Shown: piece after piece, positions 1-5,757 of the stretch | Layout: each line of letters begins with the position of its first letter | Position numbering within the stretch: position 1 is the stretch's first letter | Assembly: GCA_018901615.1 (NCBI GenBank) | Contig: JAHIEN010000016.1 | Location: forward strand, 1 to 9,193 | DNA: 9,193 nucleotides | DNA from: Candidatus Omnitrophota bacterium | GTDB lineage: Bacteria > Omnitrophota > Gorgyraeia > Gorgyraeales > Gorgyraeaceae | Reading direction: 5' to 3' | Made by a program: the position numbers and the translations under genes | The notes under the pieces: generated by a model | The model's database searches: none | The model's input: the letters and a program-made list of their open reading frames with translations, nothing else | Told to the model about the DNA's origin: nothing

Positions 1-138
1 CAGGGAATCCTCTCCCCTTGAGCCTGTAAGATAAAAAATATTCTCCTTTTTTTTGATAAGCAGGGCGTCAAGGCCTTTTGATATCAATATATCAGCTAGT
101 CTTTTCTGCCTATTCAGGTAGTTAGGTCTTGTTTTCAT
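1..138 (-). CDS. Xaa-Pro aminopeptidase-like protein, M24 family (N-terminus only, cut by window edge)
   Basis: The first 46 codons are visible and run in frame off the left edge. The residues read RLADILISKGLDALLI (14-29) followed by ENIFYLTGS (32-40). This is the usual opening of the creatinase N-terminal domain of M24 proline peptidases, where an L-x-x-x-GLDALL strand precedes N-I-x-Y-LTG. The metal-binding pita-bread domain lies outside the window, so activity cannot be judged. The ATG lies inside the 3' end of aroQ, overlapping it by 17 bases, with AAAGG a few bases upstream. The aroQ-pepP(-efp) order is common in bacteria and supports the call. From the family, the product would be a cytoplasmic peptidase removing an N-terminal residue before proline. 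A pseudo-enzyme of the same fold remains possible. Confidence 0.8.
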   Translation of the reverse strand, partial: MKTRPNYLNRQKRLADILISKGLDALLIKKKENIFYLTGSRGEDSL

Positions 139-574
139 AGCCTTTCGCTAACTTTATCGCCGCTTCCAGGCCATAGATGTAGCTATCCAGGCCAAAACCG
201 GATATCTGGCCTTTTGCAACAGGCGCAATAAGAGAATTATGCCTGAAATCCTCCCTGGAGTAGATATTGGAAAGGTGCACCTCTACTGTCGGTATGTCAG
301 TGGCCAGTATAGCGTCACGTATCGCGACACTGGTGTGCGTGTAGGCCGCGGGATTTATCAATAACGCCGTGCAGGCCTTTTTGGCATTGCCTATCTTGTC
401 CACTATCTCGCCTTCATGGTTTGACTGGAACACTTCAAGATCGACCTTGTTTTTCATGGCGATCTCTTTTAATTTTTTGTTGATCTGGTCTATAGTGATC
501 TTACCGTAGACTTCAGGTTCTCTTTTGCCTAACAGGTTGAGATTGGGGCCATGGATCACTAGAATCTTTTTCAT
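122..574 (-). CDS. aroQ: 3-dehydroquinate dehydratase, type II
   Basis: It converts 3-dehydroquinate to 3-dehydroshikimate in the shikimate pathway, in the cytoplasm; the type II enzyme is a dodecamer of flavodoxin-like subunits. At 150 residues it has the normal family length. The opening IHGPNLNLLGKREPEVYG (7-24) holds the lid Arg18 and the catalytic Tyr23. NPAAYTHTS (74-82) carries the active-site Asn74. EVHLSNIYSREDFRHNS (98-114) carries the catalytic His100 and substrate-binding Arg111. All key residues are present. The start is the ATG at 574, with GGAGG at 579-583, four bases upstream. It is followed by the M24 peptidase gene, which starts inside it. A 63-base gap separates it from the Trm112-like gene upstream, and no clear promoter is seen there, so it is probably read as part of the longer operon. 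Confidence 0.97.
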   Translation of the reverse strand: MKKILVIHGPNLNLLGKREPEVYGKITIDQINKKLKEIAMKNKVDLEVFQSNHEGEIVDKIGNAKKACTALLINPAAYTHTSVAIRDAILATDIPTVEVHLSNIYSREDFRHNSLIAPVAKGQISGFGLDSYIYGLEAAIKLAKGYENKT

Positions 575-597
575 ATATCCTCCGTTTTAGTTCGTGG

Positions 598-618
598 CTC
601 ATAGCTGATAGCTCATAG
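598..618. repeat. Three tandem 7-base units in the aroQ upstream gap
   Basis: On the minus strand the bases read CTATGAG CTATCAG CTATGAG, three heptamers in a row of which the middle differs by one base. They fill about a third of the 63-base gap between the Trm112-like gene and aroQ and end 14 bases before the aroQ Shine-Dalgarno. Function is unknown. With only three copies it could be chance or the remnant of a short tandem heptamer repeat. Confidence 0.45.
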
Positions 619-637
619 GATTCTTGGCAACTATGCG

Positions 638-793
638 TTAATCCTCTGCTTCCTCTACGAGCATCACAGGGATGCCGTCTCTTATGGGGTATTTTTTCTT
701 ACAGCCGGTGCAGCAGATCTTATCGTCTTTGAGTTCTACGCCTGATTTGCACGCAGGGCACGCTAAGATTTCAAGAAGTTCTTTGTCTATCAT
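638..793 (-). CDS. Trm112-like zinc-ribbon protein (UPF0434/YcaR family), 51 aa
   Basis: This small gene encodes 51 residues beginning MIDKELLEILACPACKSG. It has the pattern of the bacterial Trm112/YcaR family: an N-terminal L-L-x-I-L-x-CPxC (C12, C15), a second pair at C28/C31 (C-x-x-C, with an extra C27), then YPIRDGIPVMLVEEAED (35-51), matching the family's YPI-x-(D/E)GIPxML ending. Four cysteines would hold one zinc. Eukaryotic and archaeal Trm112 proteins activate methyltransferases; the role of the short bacterial members is poorly defined, and they often sit near cell-envelope or sugar genes. The ATG at 793 is supported by GGAGG at 800-804, six bases upstream. It lies 35 bases after the flippase-like gene and before aroQ, probably in one transcript. 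Confidence 0.88.
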   Translation of the reverse strand: MIDKELLEILACPACKSGVELKDDKICCTGCKKKYPIRDGIPVMLVEEAED

Positions 794-828
794 GTTACGC
801 CTCCATTTTTCTAACCGCTGAAAATCGA

Positions 829-1794
829 TTAAAAGTCATCGCGAGATAATTTTTTTACCTTAACAGGGTAAACCAGGTGTAGGATGCCTCCGGCAATGCT
901 GTAGAGTATGATCACCCCGAGCCATAACAGGGAAATGGCAAAGGCCCTCTCGGTGCCCATGTCACCTTTTAAAAAATACACGAATGCCCCTTCTCTTACG
1001 CCGAGGCCGTTTATGGACGGCACCATGCTTACGGCCCATACCAGGGGGATTATCAGGAATAGTTTTAAGAGAGGTATACTGCCACCGATTGACAACACAA
1101 AGAAATATATGCTGACTATGGCGCAGCCCTGCATTAATATTGACAACAGCACGATCCTAGTCATGAGAAGTTTGTGATTCCTGTACAGGTTGATCGCGCT
1201 GTATAGCTGATAGATCTTCCCTTTTATTTTATTTATAACGCCTGTCCCGCTGAATGTTTGATCCCCAGCTTTTCTATTAAACAGGAAAAAAGTTATAGCG
1301 CTGGAAGCGATAAAAATGATCAATATGCTATAAAATAGCGCGTTATTATTCAGCGTCCTCCCGATAAATACCAGGCCTATAACGGCGATGAACATGGTGG
1401 CGATAAACCCGAAAAGTCTGTCAGATAGGACCGCCGCGTATGACCCGAGCTTGTTATTGGTTTTTTTTGAAGCGTAATAGGCCTTTGCAATGTCCCCGCC
1501 TATCGCAGTCGGCAGAAAATTATTGAAAAAAAACCCGATGAATGTCAGATACACGGAGTCCTTCATACCCATGAATATTTTCTGGCCTTTCAGCAGTAAT
1601 TTTAACCGCAAACCCATAAGGATAGTGGGGGCAATATTTATAACCAACGCTATTATCAAAAAGGCCTTATTGCAATTTTTCAGTATAGAGCCTATATTCC
1701 CGATATCTTTTCGCATTATCCAGAGAAGAGTCGCAAGGAGTCCGAAGCTGACAATAAACCGCAGGCACATCAATAATGTTTTTTTATTTACCAT
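829..1794 (-). CDS. Flippase-like multi-spanning membrane protein (UPF0104 / LPG_synthase_TM family)
   Basis: A 321-residue integral membrane protein with about seven or eight hydrophobic segments, roughly 10-27, 44-62, 80-97, 122-147, 153-172, 212-235, 244-260 and 284-308. Two stretches fit the family: FFNNFLPTAIGGDIAKAYYA (89-108), the N-x-x-LP-x-x-x-GGD signature, and PSINGLGVREGAFVYFL (259-275), the G-x-G-x-REGA loop. Family members include the membrane half of lysyl-phosphatidylglycerol synthase (MprF) and AglD/YbhN-like proteins; many are thought to move lipids or lipid-linked sugars. There is no lysyl-transferase domain, so this is not a full MprF. The start ATG overlaps the end of the MEMO-family gene by seven bases (ATGGTAA), which suggests translational coupling; only a weak GGGATG lies upstream. 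The substrate is unknown. Confidence 0.85.
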   Translation of the reverse strand: MVNKKTLLMCLRFIVSFGLLATLLWIMRKDIGNIGSILKNCNKAFLIIALVINIAPTILMGLRLKLLLKGQKIFMGMKDSVYLTFIGFFFNNFLPTAIGGDIAKAYYASKKTNNKLGSYAAVLSDRLFGFIATMFIAVIGLVFIGRTLNNNALFYSILIIFIASSAITFFLFNRKAGDQTFSGTGVINKIKGKIYQLYSAINLYRNHKLLMTRIVLLSILMQGCAIVSIYFFVLSIGGSIPLLKLFLIIPLVWAVSMVPSINGLGVREGAFVYFLKGDMGTERAFAISLLWLGVIILYSIAGGILHLVYPVKVKKLSRDDF

Positions 1795-2591
1795 AACACC
1801 ATCCCGGCATATCCGACAACAGAAGAATAATCACCTGTAATATCGCCGCTTGTCTGGTATTTCACAAGCCCTGCCTGTTTTGCTCCCAGCTTTTTACACG
1901 CGCTTAAAAGTACGCATGTCGGGGCTGACCCGCACATGGATATCTTGTTTTCCTCGACTACCCTGAAAAGCCTTTCTTCGTCAAGCGCGAGTATGGCCTC
2001 TATGGCAAGCCTGTCTTTTGCCTCAGCTGATTCTCTCGACTCATAGTGCGTAAAGTCAGTACTTGCTATAAATATGGCGGATCGCCCCACTTTCTTAAAA
2101 CCCTCGACAATATCAATGGCGAGCTGTTGGTATTTTTTTATATCGCCTCTTGAAATAATTATGGGCACTATTTTTATATCGCCTCTCACGTATTGCAAAA
2201 AAGGCAGTTCTACCTCTATAGAATGTTCGCCCGCGTGCCCGCGGCTGTCATCTTTCAAGAGTTCACTTGCCTTGAGTATAGATTCGGCTATCTCGCAATC
2301 TATCTTGACTTCGCCGAGAGGAGTCAACCAGCTGCCTTTTGTCGCTATGCTAAAAGGGCTTCCTGCTCCGGTATGATCCGCGCCCAGGATAATAGCTGTT
2401 TTTTTGATCTCTACCTTTGAAATCGTCGCGCCTGCTACAGGGCCTGAATATACGTAACCGGCATGCGGAAGTATGACGCCCTTTACCTCTTGTTTTTCTG
2501 AGCCGGTAACTACCAGGCCCGCGAGCATTTTCTTAAGGCTCGCTTCTGTCTGCGGGTAAAATTGTCCGGCAACAACAGGTTTTCGCATCAT
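1788..2591 (-). CDS. MEMO1-family protein (AmmeMemoRadiSam system protein B)
   Basis: The predicted product has 267 residues from the ATG at 2591. Signatures in order are RKPVVAGQFYP (3-13), LPHAGYVYSGPVAG (41-54), LGADHTG (69-75), HSIEVELPFLQ (123-133), ASTDFTHYE (176-184) and MCGSAPTCVLL (219-229). The His43, His73 and Cys220 triad corresponds to the metal-binding His/His/Cys site reported for human MEMO1. The fold is related to extradiol dioxygenases, and the bacterial reaction is unknown. The usual N-H-x-G is D-H-T-G here. An in-frame TTG at 2615 would add eight residues, but it falls inside a palindrome. The ATG at 2591 has GAGG at 2600-2603, eight bases upstream, and begins at the family motif; the adjacent ATG at 2588 is also possible. 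The AMMECR1 and radical SAM partners that often accompany this family are not in the window. It overlaps the flippase-like gene by seven bases. Confidence 0.93.
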   Translation of the reverse strand: MMRKPVVAGQFYPQTEASLKKMLAGLVVTGSEKQEVKGVILPHAGYVYSGPVAGATISKVEIKKTAIILGADHTGAGSPFSIATKGSWLTPLGEVKIDCEIAESILKASELLKDDSRGHAGEHSIEVELPFLQYVRGDIKIVPIIISRGDIKKYQQLAIDIVEGFKKVGRSAIFIASTDFTHYESRESAEAKDRLAIEAILALDEERLFRVVEENKISMCGSAPTCVLLSACKKLGAKQAGLVKYQTSGDITGDYSSVVGYAGMVLW

Positions 2592-2615
2592 AACCGTTTC
2601 CTCGCAATTAAGCAA

Positions 2616-2640
2616 CTGTTCGAGGTTAAACCTCGAACAG
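2616..2640. repeat. Palindrome copy A (12-bp arms, 1-base centre) before the MEMO-family gene
   Basis: The left arm CTGTTCGAGGTT (2616-2627) and right arm AACCTCGAACAG (2629-2640) are perfect complements around a single A at 2628. It lies 12 bases upstream of the MEMO-family Shine-Dalgarno. No T-run follows on either strand, so it is not a standard intrinsic terminator. The 25-base core is the exact reverse complement of the core of copy B. Confidence 0.9.
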
Positions 2641-2659
2641 ATTCAAACTACTCAGGCGC

Positions 2660-2688
2660 AACTGTTCGAGGTTTAACCTCGAACAGTT
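2660..2688. repeat. Palindrome copy B (14-bp arms, 1-base centre) abutting the protease stop codon
   Basis: The left arm AACTGTTCGAGGTT (2660-2673) and right arm AACCTCGAACAGTT (2675-2688) are perfect complements around a single T. Its last base is also the last base of the M16 protease stop codon (2688-2690). It shares 27 of 28 bases with copy A in direct orientation, and its core is identical to copy A in inverted orientation because only the centre base differs. Copies A and B fill most of the 96-base gap between protease and MEMO genes. It may be a REP-like element, a transcript-stabilising hairpin or a mobile palindrome. Confidence 0.9.
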
Positions 2689-5285
2689 CAATCCTTGCCT
2701 TGCATTATTACGACCGCGCACTTGTCCAAATTCAGAAGCCTGCCCGCTATTTCCCGCACGTCTTTGATCGTAACGGCGTCTATATTTTTATTATATTCTC
2801 TGTAGTTATTATAACCCAGGCCGTAGAGTTCGTCCATTGAGGCGTTGAACATAAAACTCGAATTTGTCTGCATGCCTATTTGTCGCATTGCCTTAAGATG
2901 GTTTTTGGCCTTTTCCAGTTCTTGTCCCGAAATATCTTTTCTTACAAACGTGTTTATCTCTTTTGATATGATACCCCTGACCCTGCTTATGTTTTCTTTC
3001 GCGGTCAACGCGTAGATGACTATATATCCTGGATCAAGGCCCATGACCTGAAAGGCCCCTGTTGCGTAGGCAAGGCCTTCTCGTTCCCTTATTTTTTTAA
3101 ACAACACCCCTGACTCCATGGAGAGCATGTCTACCATGACTTCTGCCGCATGCCTGTTTTTGTCGTATACATCGATTCCGCGAAAGCCATAAAGGACAAG
3201 GGATTGTTCCTTCTGTGTCTCGACTATTTTTTCTCTTATGTCTTCCACGGGAGGTTCTTCTTTTGGCAGCGGTAATTCGAGCGCCCCTGATGGTATACTT
3301 GAGAAATATTTTTCAGCCAGGGCCTTTATGTCGTTTGTCTCGCAATCGCCGCAGATCCCCAGAATTATATTATCAGACTTCAATACGCTGCTGAAGAAAT
3401 CAGCAACCGCCTCTCTCTTTATTCCAGAAATGCTCTCGCGTGTCCCTGTTGTCTGAAAACGATAAGGATGATCTTTGAATAGCTGCTCCTTGAGGATCCT
3501 GTGGCCGTGGTTAAAGAGCTGGTTGTCCTGCATGTCTATGGCTGAATTCATCTCATCTTTTTCCCGCCGCAGCTCTGTCTCAGGAAAAACAGATCTCCTG
3601 CAAAGTTCAGATGCGATATTAAAGGCCAGCTCCGTATGTTCTTTCAGGCAGTTTATTGTAATGCCCATGCTGTTGTTTGCCGAGTATGTGTCTATAGACA
3701 TGCCTCTTGATTCATAAAGCCGCGCAATATCCTCTCTAGTCATGGTATCAGTGCCATCCATTAACATAAGACCTGTCAACATGGAAATGCCATTATTATC
3801 AGGCCTTTCCAATAAAAGGCCTCCCTTGAGCAGGATGACGATCGACACCATAGGGAATGACGGATTTTCAGATATCAACACAGGGAGCTTGTTCTGAAGC
3901 TCTACCCTGGTGATATTCCTGTCATTAAGGCTTATCACCTTGTCTTTTTCTGTATTAATAATATTACCTGATTTACTTAACGCGACTACAGTCATGGCCT
4001 GCGTGTCTAGATATTTATTGGCCGCGGCCTTTATTTCATCCGGGCGCACGGATTTTATACGCTCTATATATATCTCAAAGAAATGTGGATTGCCTGTCAG
4101 TAATTCTCCTATCGCAAGATCGTTGGCCTGAGATTCTATCGTCTCCTTTTGATATATGTAACCTGCCAGAAAATTGTTTTTAGCCCTGGTCAGATCTTCT
4201 TCCCGCACGCCGTTTTTCTTGATATCTTCCAGTTCCTTTAATATGGCTTCCAGGGCCTCCCTGCCCTTGTTTTCTTTTAACACGCTTGATACGACAAATA
4301 AACCCGGATATTTAGGTGTGTAGTTATATGCTGATATGGATAAGACTAGGCCCTGTTCCAGGCGTATTTTTTTGTTTAGAATAGAGCCCTCGCCCTCGCC
4401 AAGTATATAGGACAAGAGGTCAAGGGCATACAGGTTTTTGTCCGCGAACGCGGTTGAGTGAAACGCGATATTGAGATAGGCGCCTTCTATATCAATCGCT
4501 TCTTCTATGTATTTTTCAGCTATCTGCTGCGGCTCTTCCGGCAAGACAGGGATAATATTGTTGCCTCTCGGCATGGCTCCAAATTGTCTTTGAATTTTTT
4601 CATAGGTTTCTCCGGTATCTATATCCCCTACTACCGAGATCACCATTTTTTCAGGCGTATAATTTGACCTGAAGAAATCAATCAGGTCTTCTTGCCCCAG
4701 CCTGTCAAAATTATCCTTGTAGCCTATAACAGGTATAGCGTATGGGTGCGTGAGATAGGCGTTGGAAAAGGTCAATCTGGAAAGCCGCTTACCAGGGTCA
4801 TCCCTTGAAAGATCCATCTCTCTTTTTATTACCTGTTTTTCTTTCTTTAATTCTCCGGGATCAAAGGTCGGAGCGGTGAGCATTTCTTTCAATATGTCGA
4901 TCGCTGTATCGGCATGCTCTTTCAATATCGTTATCCTGTATCCTGTATAGTCAAACGAGGTGAAGCCTTCTATCTTGCCGCCATATCTATTTAATATCTC
5001 TTCTATAGCCTCCAAGGGGTATTTCCTGGTTCCCTTGAATAGCATATGCTCTATAAGGTGACTTATCCAGCTTCCAAGATATCCTTCTTCGCAGGCAGAA
5101 CCGACCCCCAAAAAAACAGAAAAGACCACGATTGGATTCCTGTGGTCTTCTTTGACTATTACGCGCAGCCCGTTATCAAGCCTGCTTACCGCCTGACCGC
5201 TGGACGGCCGGCATAACGCAAAGGCATCTAAAATAAAAAAAACCAAGATGTATATAAGGGCGATTTTTCTTATCTTGGGCATCAT
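2688..5285 (-). CDS. Exported two-domain M16 zinc metallopeptidase (insulinase/PqqL-like)
   Basis: The 865 residues form two M16 halves. A likely signal peptide opens it: Lys4, Arg6 and Lys7, a hydrophobic core at 8-19, and possible cleavage after AFA (21-23), so it probably acts outside the cytoplasm. The first half has the inverted zinc motif HLIEH (76-80) with Glu79 as catalytic base and Glu156 the probable third zinc ligand, seven residues after Glu149. Its own second lobe contains RLEQGLVLSIS (308-318). From about 455 a second M16 half follows; at the matching place it reads NNGISMLTGLMLMDGT (497-512), with no HxxEH, so it is inactive. It ends with the conserved FKKIREREGLAYATGA. One active plus one inactive half matches single-chain M16 enzymes that cleave peptides in a closed chamber. 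ATG codons at 5285 and 5282 are both possible and the ribosome site is weak. It lies 11 bases after rpsU. Substrate unknown. Confidence 0.93.
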   Translation of the reverse strand: MMPKIRKIALIYILVFFILDAFALCRPSSGQAVSRLDNGLRVIVKEDHRNPIVVFSVFLGVGSACEEGYLGSWISHLIEHMLFKGTRKYPLEAIEEILNRYGGKIEGFTSFDYTGYRITILKEHADTAIDILKEMLTAPTFDPGELKKEKQVIKREMDLSRDDPGKRLSRLTFSNAYLTHPYAIPVIGYKDNFDRLGQEDLIDFFRSNYTPEKMVISVVGDIDTGETYEKIQRQFGAMPRGNNIIPVLPEEPQQIAEKYIEEAIDIEGAYLNIAFHSTAFADKNLYALDLLSYILGEGEGSILNKKIRLEQGLVLSISAYNYTPKYPGLFVVSSVLKENKGREALEAILKELEDIKKNGVREEDLTRAKNNFLAGYIYQKETIESQANDLAIGELLTGNPHFFEIYIERIKSVRPDEIKAAANKYLDTQAMTVVALSKSGNIINTEKDKVISLNDRNITRVELQNKLPVLISENPSFPMVSIVILLKGGLLLERPDNNGISMLTGLMLMDGTDTMTREDIARLYESRGMSIDTYSANNSMGITINCLKEHTELAFNIASELCRRSVFPETELRREKDEMNSAIDMQDNQLFNHGHRILKEQLFKDHPYRFQTTGTRESISGIKREAVADFFSSVLKSDNIILGICGDCETNDIKALAEKYFSSIPSGALELPLPKEEPPVEDIREKIVETQKEQSLVLYGFRGIDVYDKNRHAAEVMVDMLSMESGVLFKKIREREGLAYATGAFQVMGLDPGYIVIYALTAKENISRVRGIISKEINTFVRKDISGQELEKAKNHLKAMRQIGMQTNSSFMFNASMDELYGLGYNNYREYNKNIDAVTIKDVREIAGRLLNLDKCAVVIMQGKD

Positions 5286-5296
5286 GCTTTGTTATT

Positions 5297-5473
5297 TTAT
5301 CTGAATTTATTGGACTTGGAAGCCCTCTGTCTTCTTCTTTTCTTTTCGCTGGGTTTTTCGTAATGTTTGCGCGTTTTTAACTGCTTAAGAATGCCTTCTC
5401 GCTCTATCTTTTTTTTGAAACGCCTGAGGGCCTTTTCCAAAGGTTCGCCCGGCGCAAGCTCTATTCTAGACAT
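5297..5473 (-). CDS. rpsU: Ribosomal protein bS21
   Basis: It encodes a 58-residue, very basic small-subunit protein that helps initiate translation. The pattern is typical of S21: EPLEKALRRFKKKIEREGIL (10-29), then RKHYEKPSEKKRRRQRA (35-51) with the family's (Y)EKPS/T-x-x-(K/R) stretch and a lysine/arginine-rich tail. A GTG at 5485 would add four residues, but that GTG is part of the Shine-Dalgarno sequence AAGGGGTG (5483-5490). The ATG at 5473 lies nine bases downstream of it and begins MSRIEL, so it is the better start. A near-consensus promoter lies about 50 bases upstream, so rpsU is probably the first gene of a transcript running through the M16 protease and perhaps on to aroQ and the M24 peptidase. 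Confidence 0.96.
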   Translation of the reverse strand: MSRIELAPGEPLEKALRRFKKKIEREGILKQLKTRKHYEKPSEKKRRRQRASKSNKFR

Positions 5474-5520
5474 GTCTGTTATCACCCCTTTAAGATTTAT
5501 TTGTGTTTCAAGGTAAAGGT

Positions 5521-5549
5521 ATTTTATACAAAATTACAGGCGTTGTCAA
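5521..5549 (-). promoter_or_regulatory. Sigma70-type promoter for rpsU and downstream genes
   Basis: Read on the minus strand, TTGACA (5549-5544) is a perfect -35 box, followed by exactly 17 bases and TAAAAT (5526-5521), a five-of-six match to the -10 box. Transcription would start near 5514, giving a leader of about 40 bases before the rpsU ATG. It lies in the non-coding gap between tatA and rpsU, the only clear break between coupled genes in the right and left blocks. No hairpin plus T-run terminator for the tatA transcript is evident in the gap, so read-through from upstream is possible. The start site is inferred. Confidence 0.8.
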
Positions 5550-5601
5550 GAAATATAAGAATTTTTGTGCACTACTCGAATAGCGGGGAAAGTCTTTATC
5601 C

Positions 5602-5757
5602 CTACTGTTCTTTTTTTCCGCCGTCCTTCATTTCCTTTTTGAATTCCTTTATGCCTTTACCCAGGTTCCTTGCTATTTCCGGGAGCTTGGCTGCCCCGAA
5701 TACAAGCAGGCATATAAGAAGTATCAGAACCAACTCTGGCATGCCTATGCCGAACAT
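5602..5757 (-). CDS. tatA: Sec-independent protein translocase subunit TatA (short, 51 aa)
   Basis: TatA forms the pore-like or membrane-thinning component that exports folded proteins with twin-arginine signals. The 51 residues show the whole family plan: a short N-terminus MFGIGMPE with the polar Glu8, one membrane helix LVLILLICLLVFG (9-21), the invariant Phe-Gly hinge (20-21), and the amphipathic helix AKLPEIARNLGKGIKEFKKE (23-42). The charged tail is only about nine residues (MKDGGKKEQ), so it is shorter than the 60-90 residues usual for TatA. Its start lies inside the 3' end of the BioD-like gene (13-base overlap), and a perfect AAGGAGGT at 5763-5770 sits five bases before the ATG. No tatC is in the window. 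A TatB role is unlikely at this length. Confidence 0.93.
   Translation of the reverse strand: MFGIGMPELVLILLICLLVFGAAKLPEIARNLGKGIKEFKKEMKDGGKKEQ

Noticed and set aside
47..54. Run of eight A residues (minus strand) in the M24 peptidase gene as a possible programmed frameshift site.
   Set aside because: The frame before and after it is continuous and matches the family, so no shift is needed.
1490..1840. Plus-strand open frame across the flippase-like and MEMO gene junction.
   Set aside because: It is the antisense shadow of two well-supported genes, with no ribosome site or family motif.
1788..2615. Longer MEMO-family reading frame beginning at the TTG at 2615.
   Set aside because: The TTG lies at the edge of the palindrome without a ribosome site; the ATG at 2591 has GAGG eight bases upstream and begins at the family motif.
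2613..2686. Two 28-base repeats separated by 18 bases look like a tiny CRISPR array.
   Set aside because: The spacer is too short, the repeats are full palindromes, there are only two, and no cas gene is in the window.
2592..2690. Palindromes as intrinsic terminators for the protease gene.
   Set aside because: No T-run follows either hairpin in the direction of transcription, and the next gene starts very close by.
5297..5485. Longer rpsU frame beginning at the GTG at 5485.
   Set aside because: That GTG is part of the Shine-Dalgarno sequence AAGGGGTG, and the ATG at 5473 gives the typical S21 start.
5571..5586. TTCGAGTA in the tatA-rpsU gap, resembling part of the acsE-yjbQ palindrome.
   Set aside because: Only eight bases match and no palindrome is present, so a shared repeat cannot be claimed.
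5550..5601. Terminator after tatA.
   Set aside because: Only a weak, imperfect inverted repeat (GGAtAAAG / CTTTCC) is present, without a following T-run next to a stable stem.
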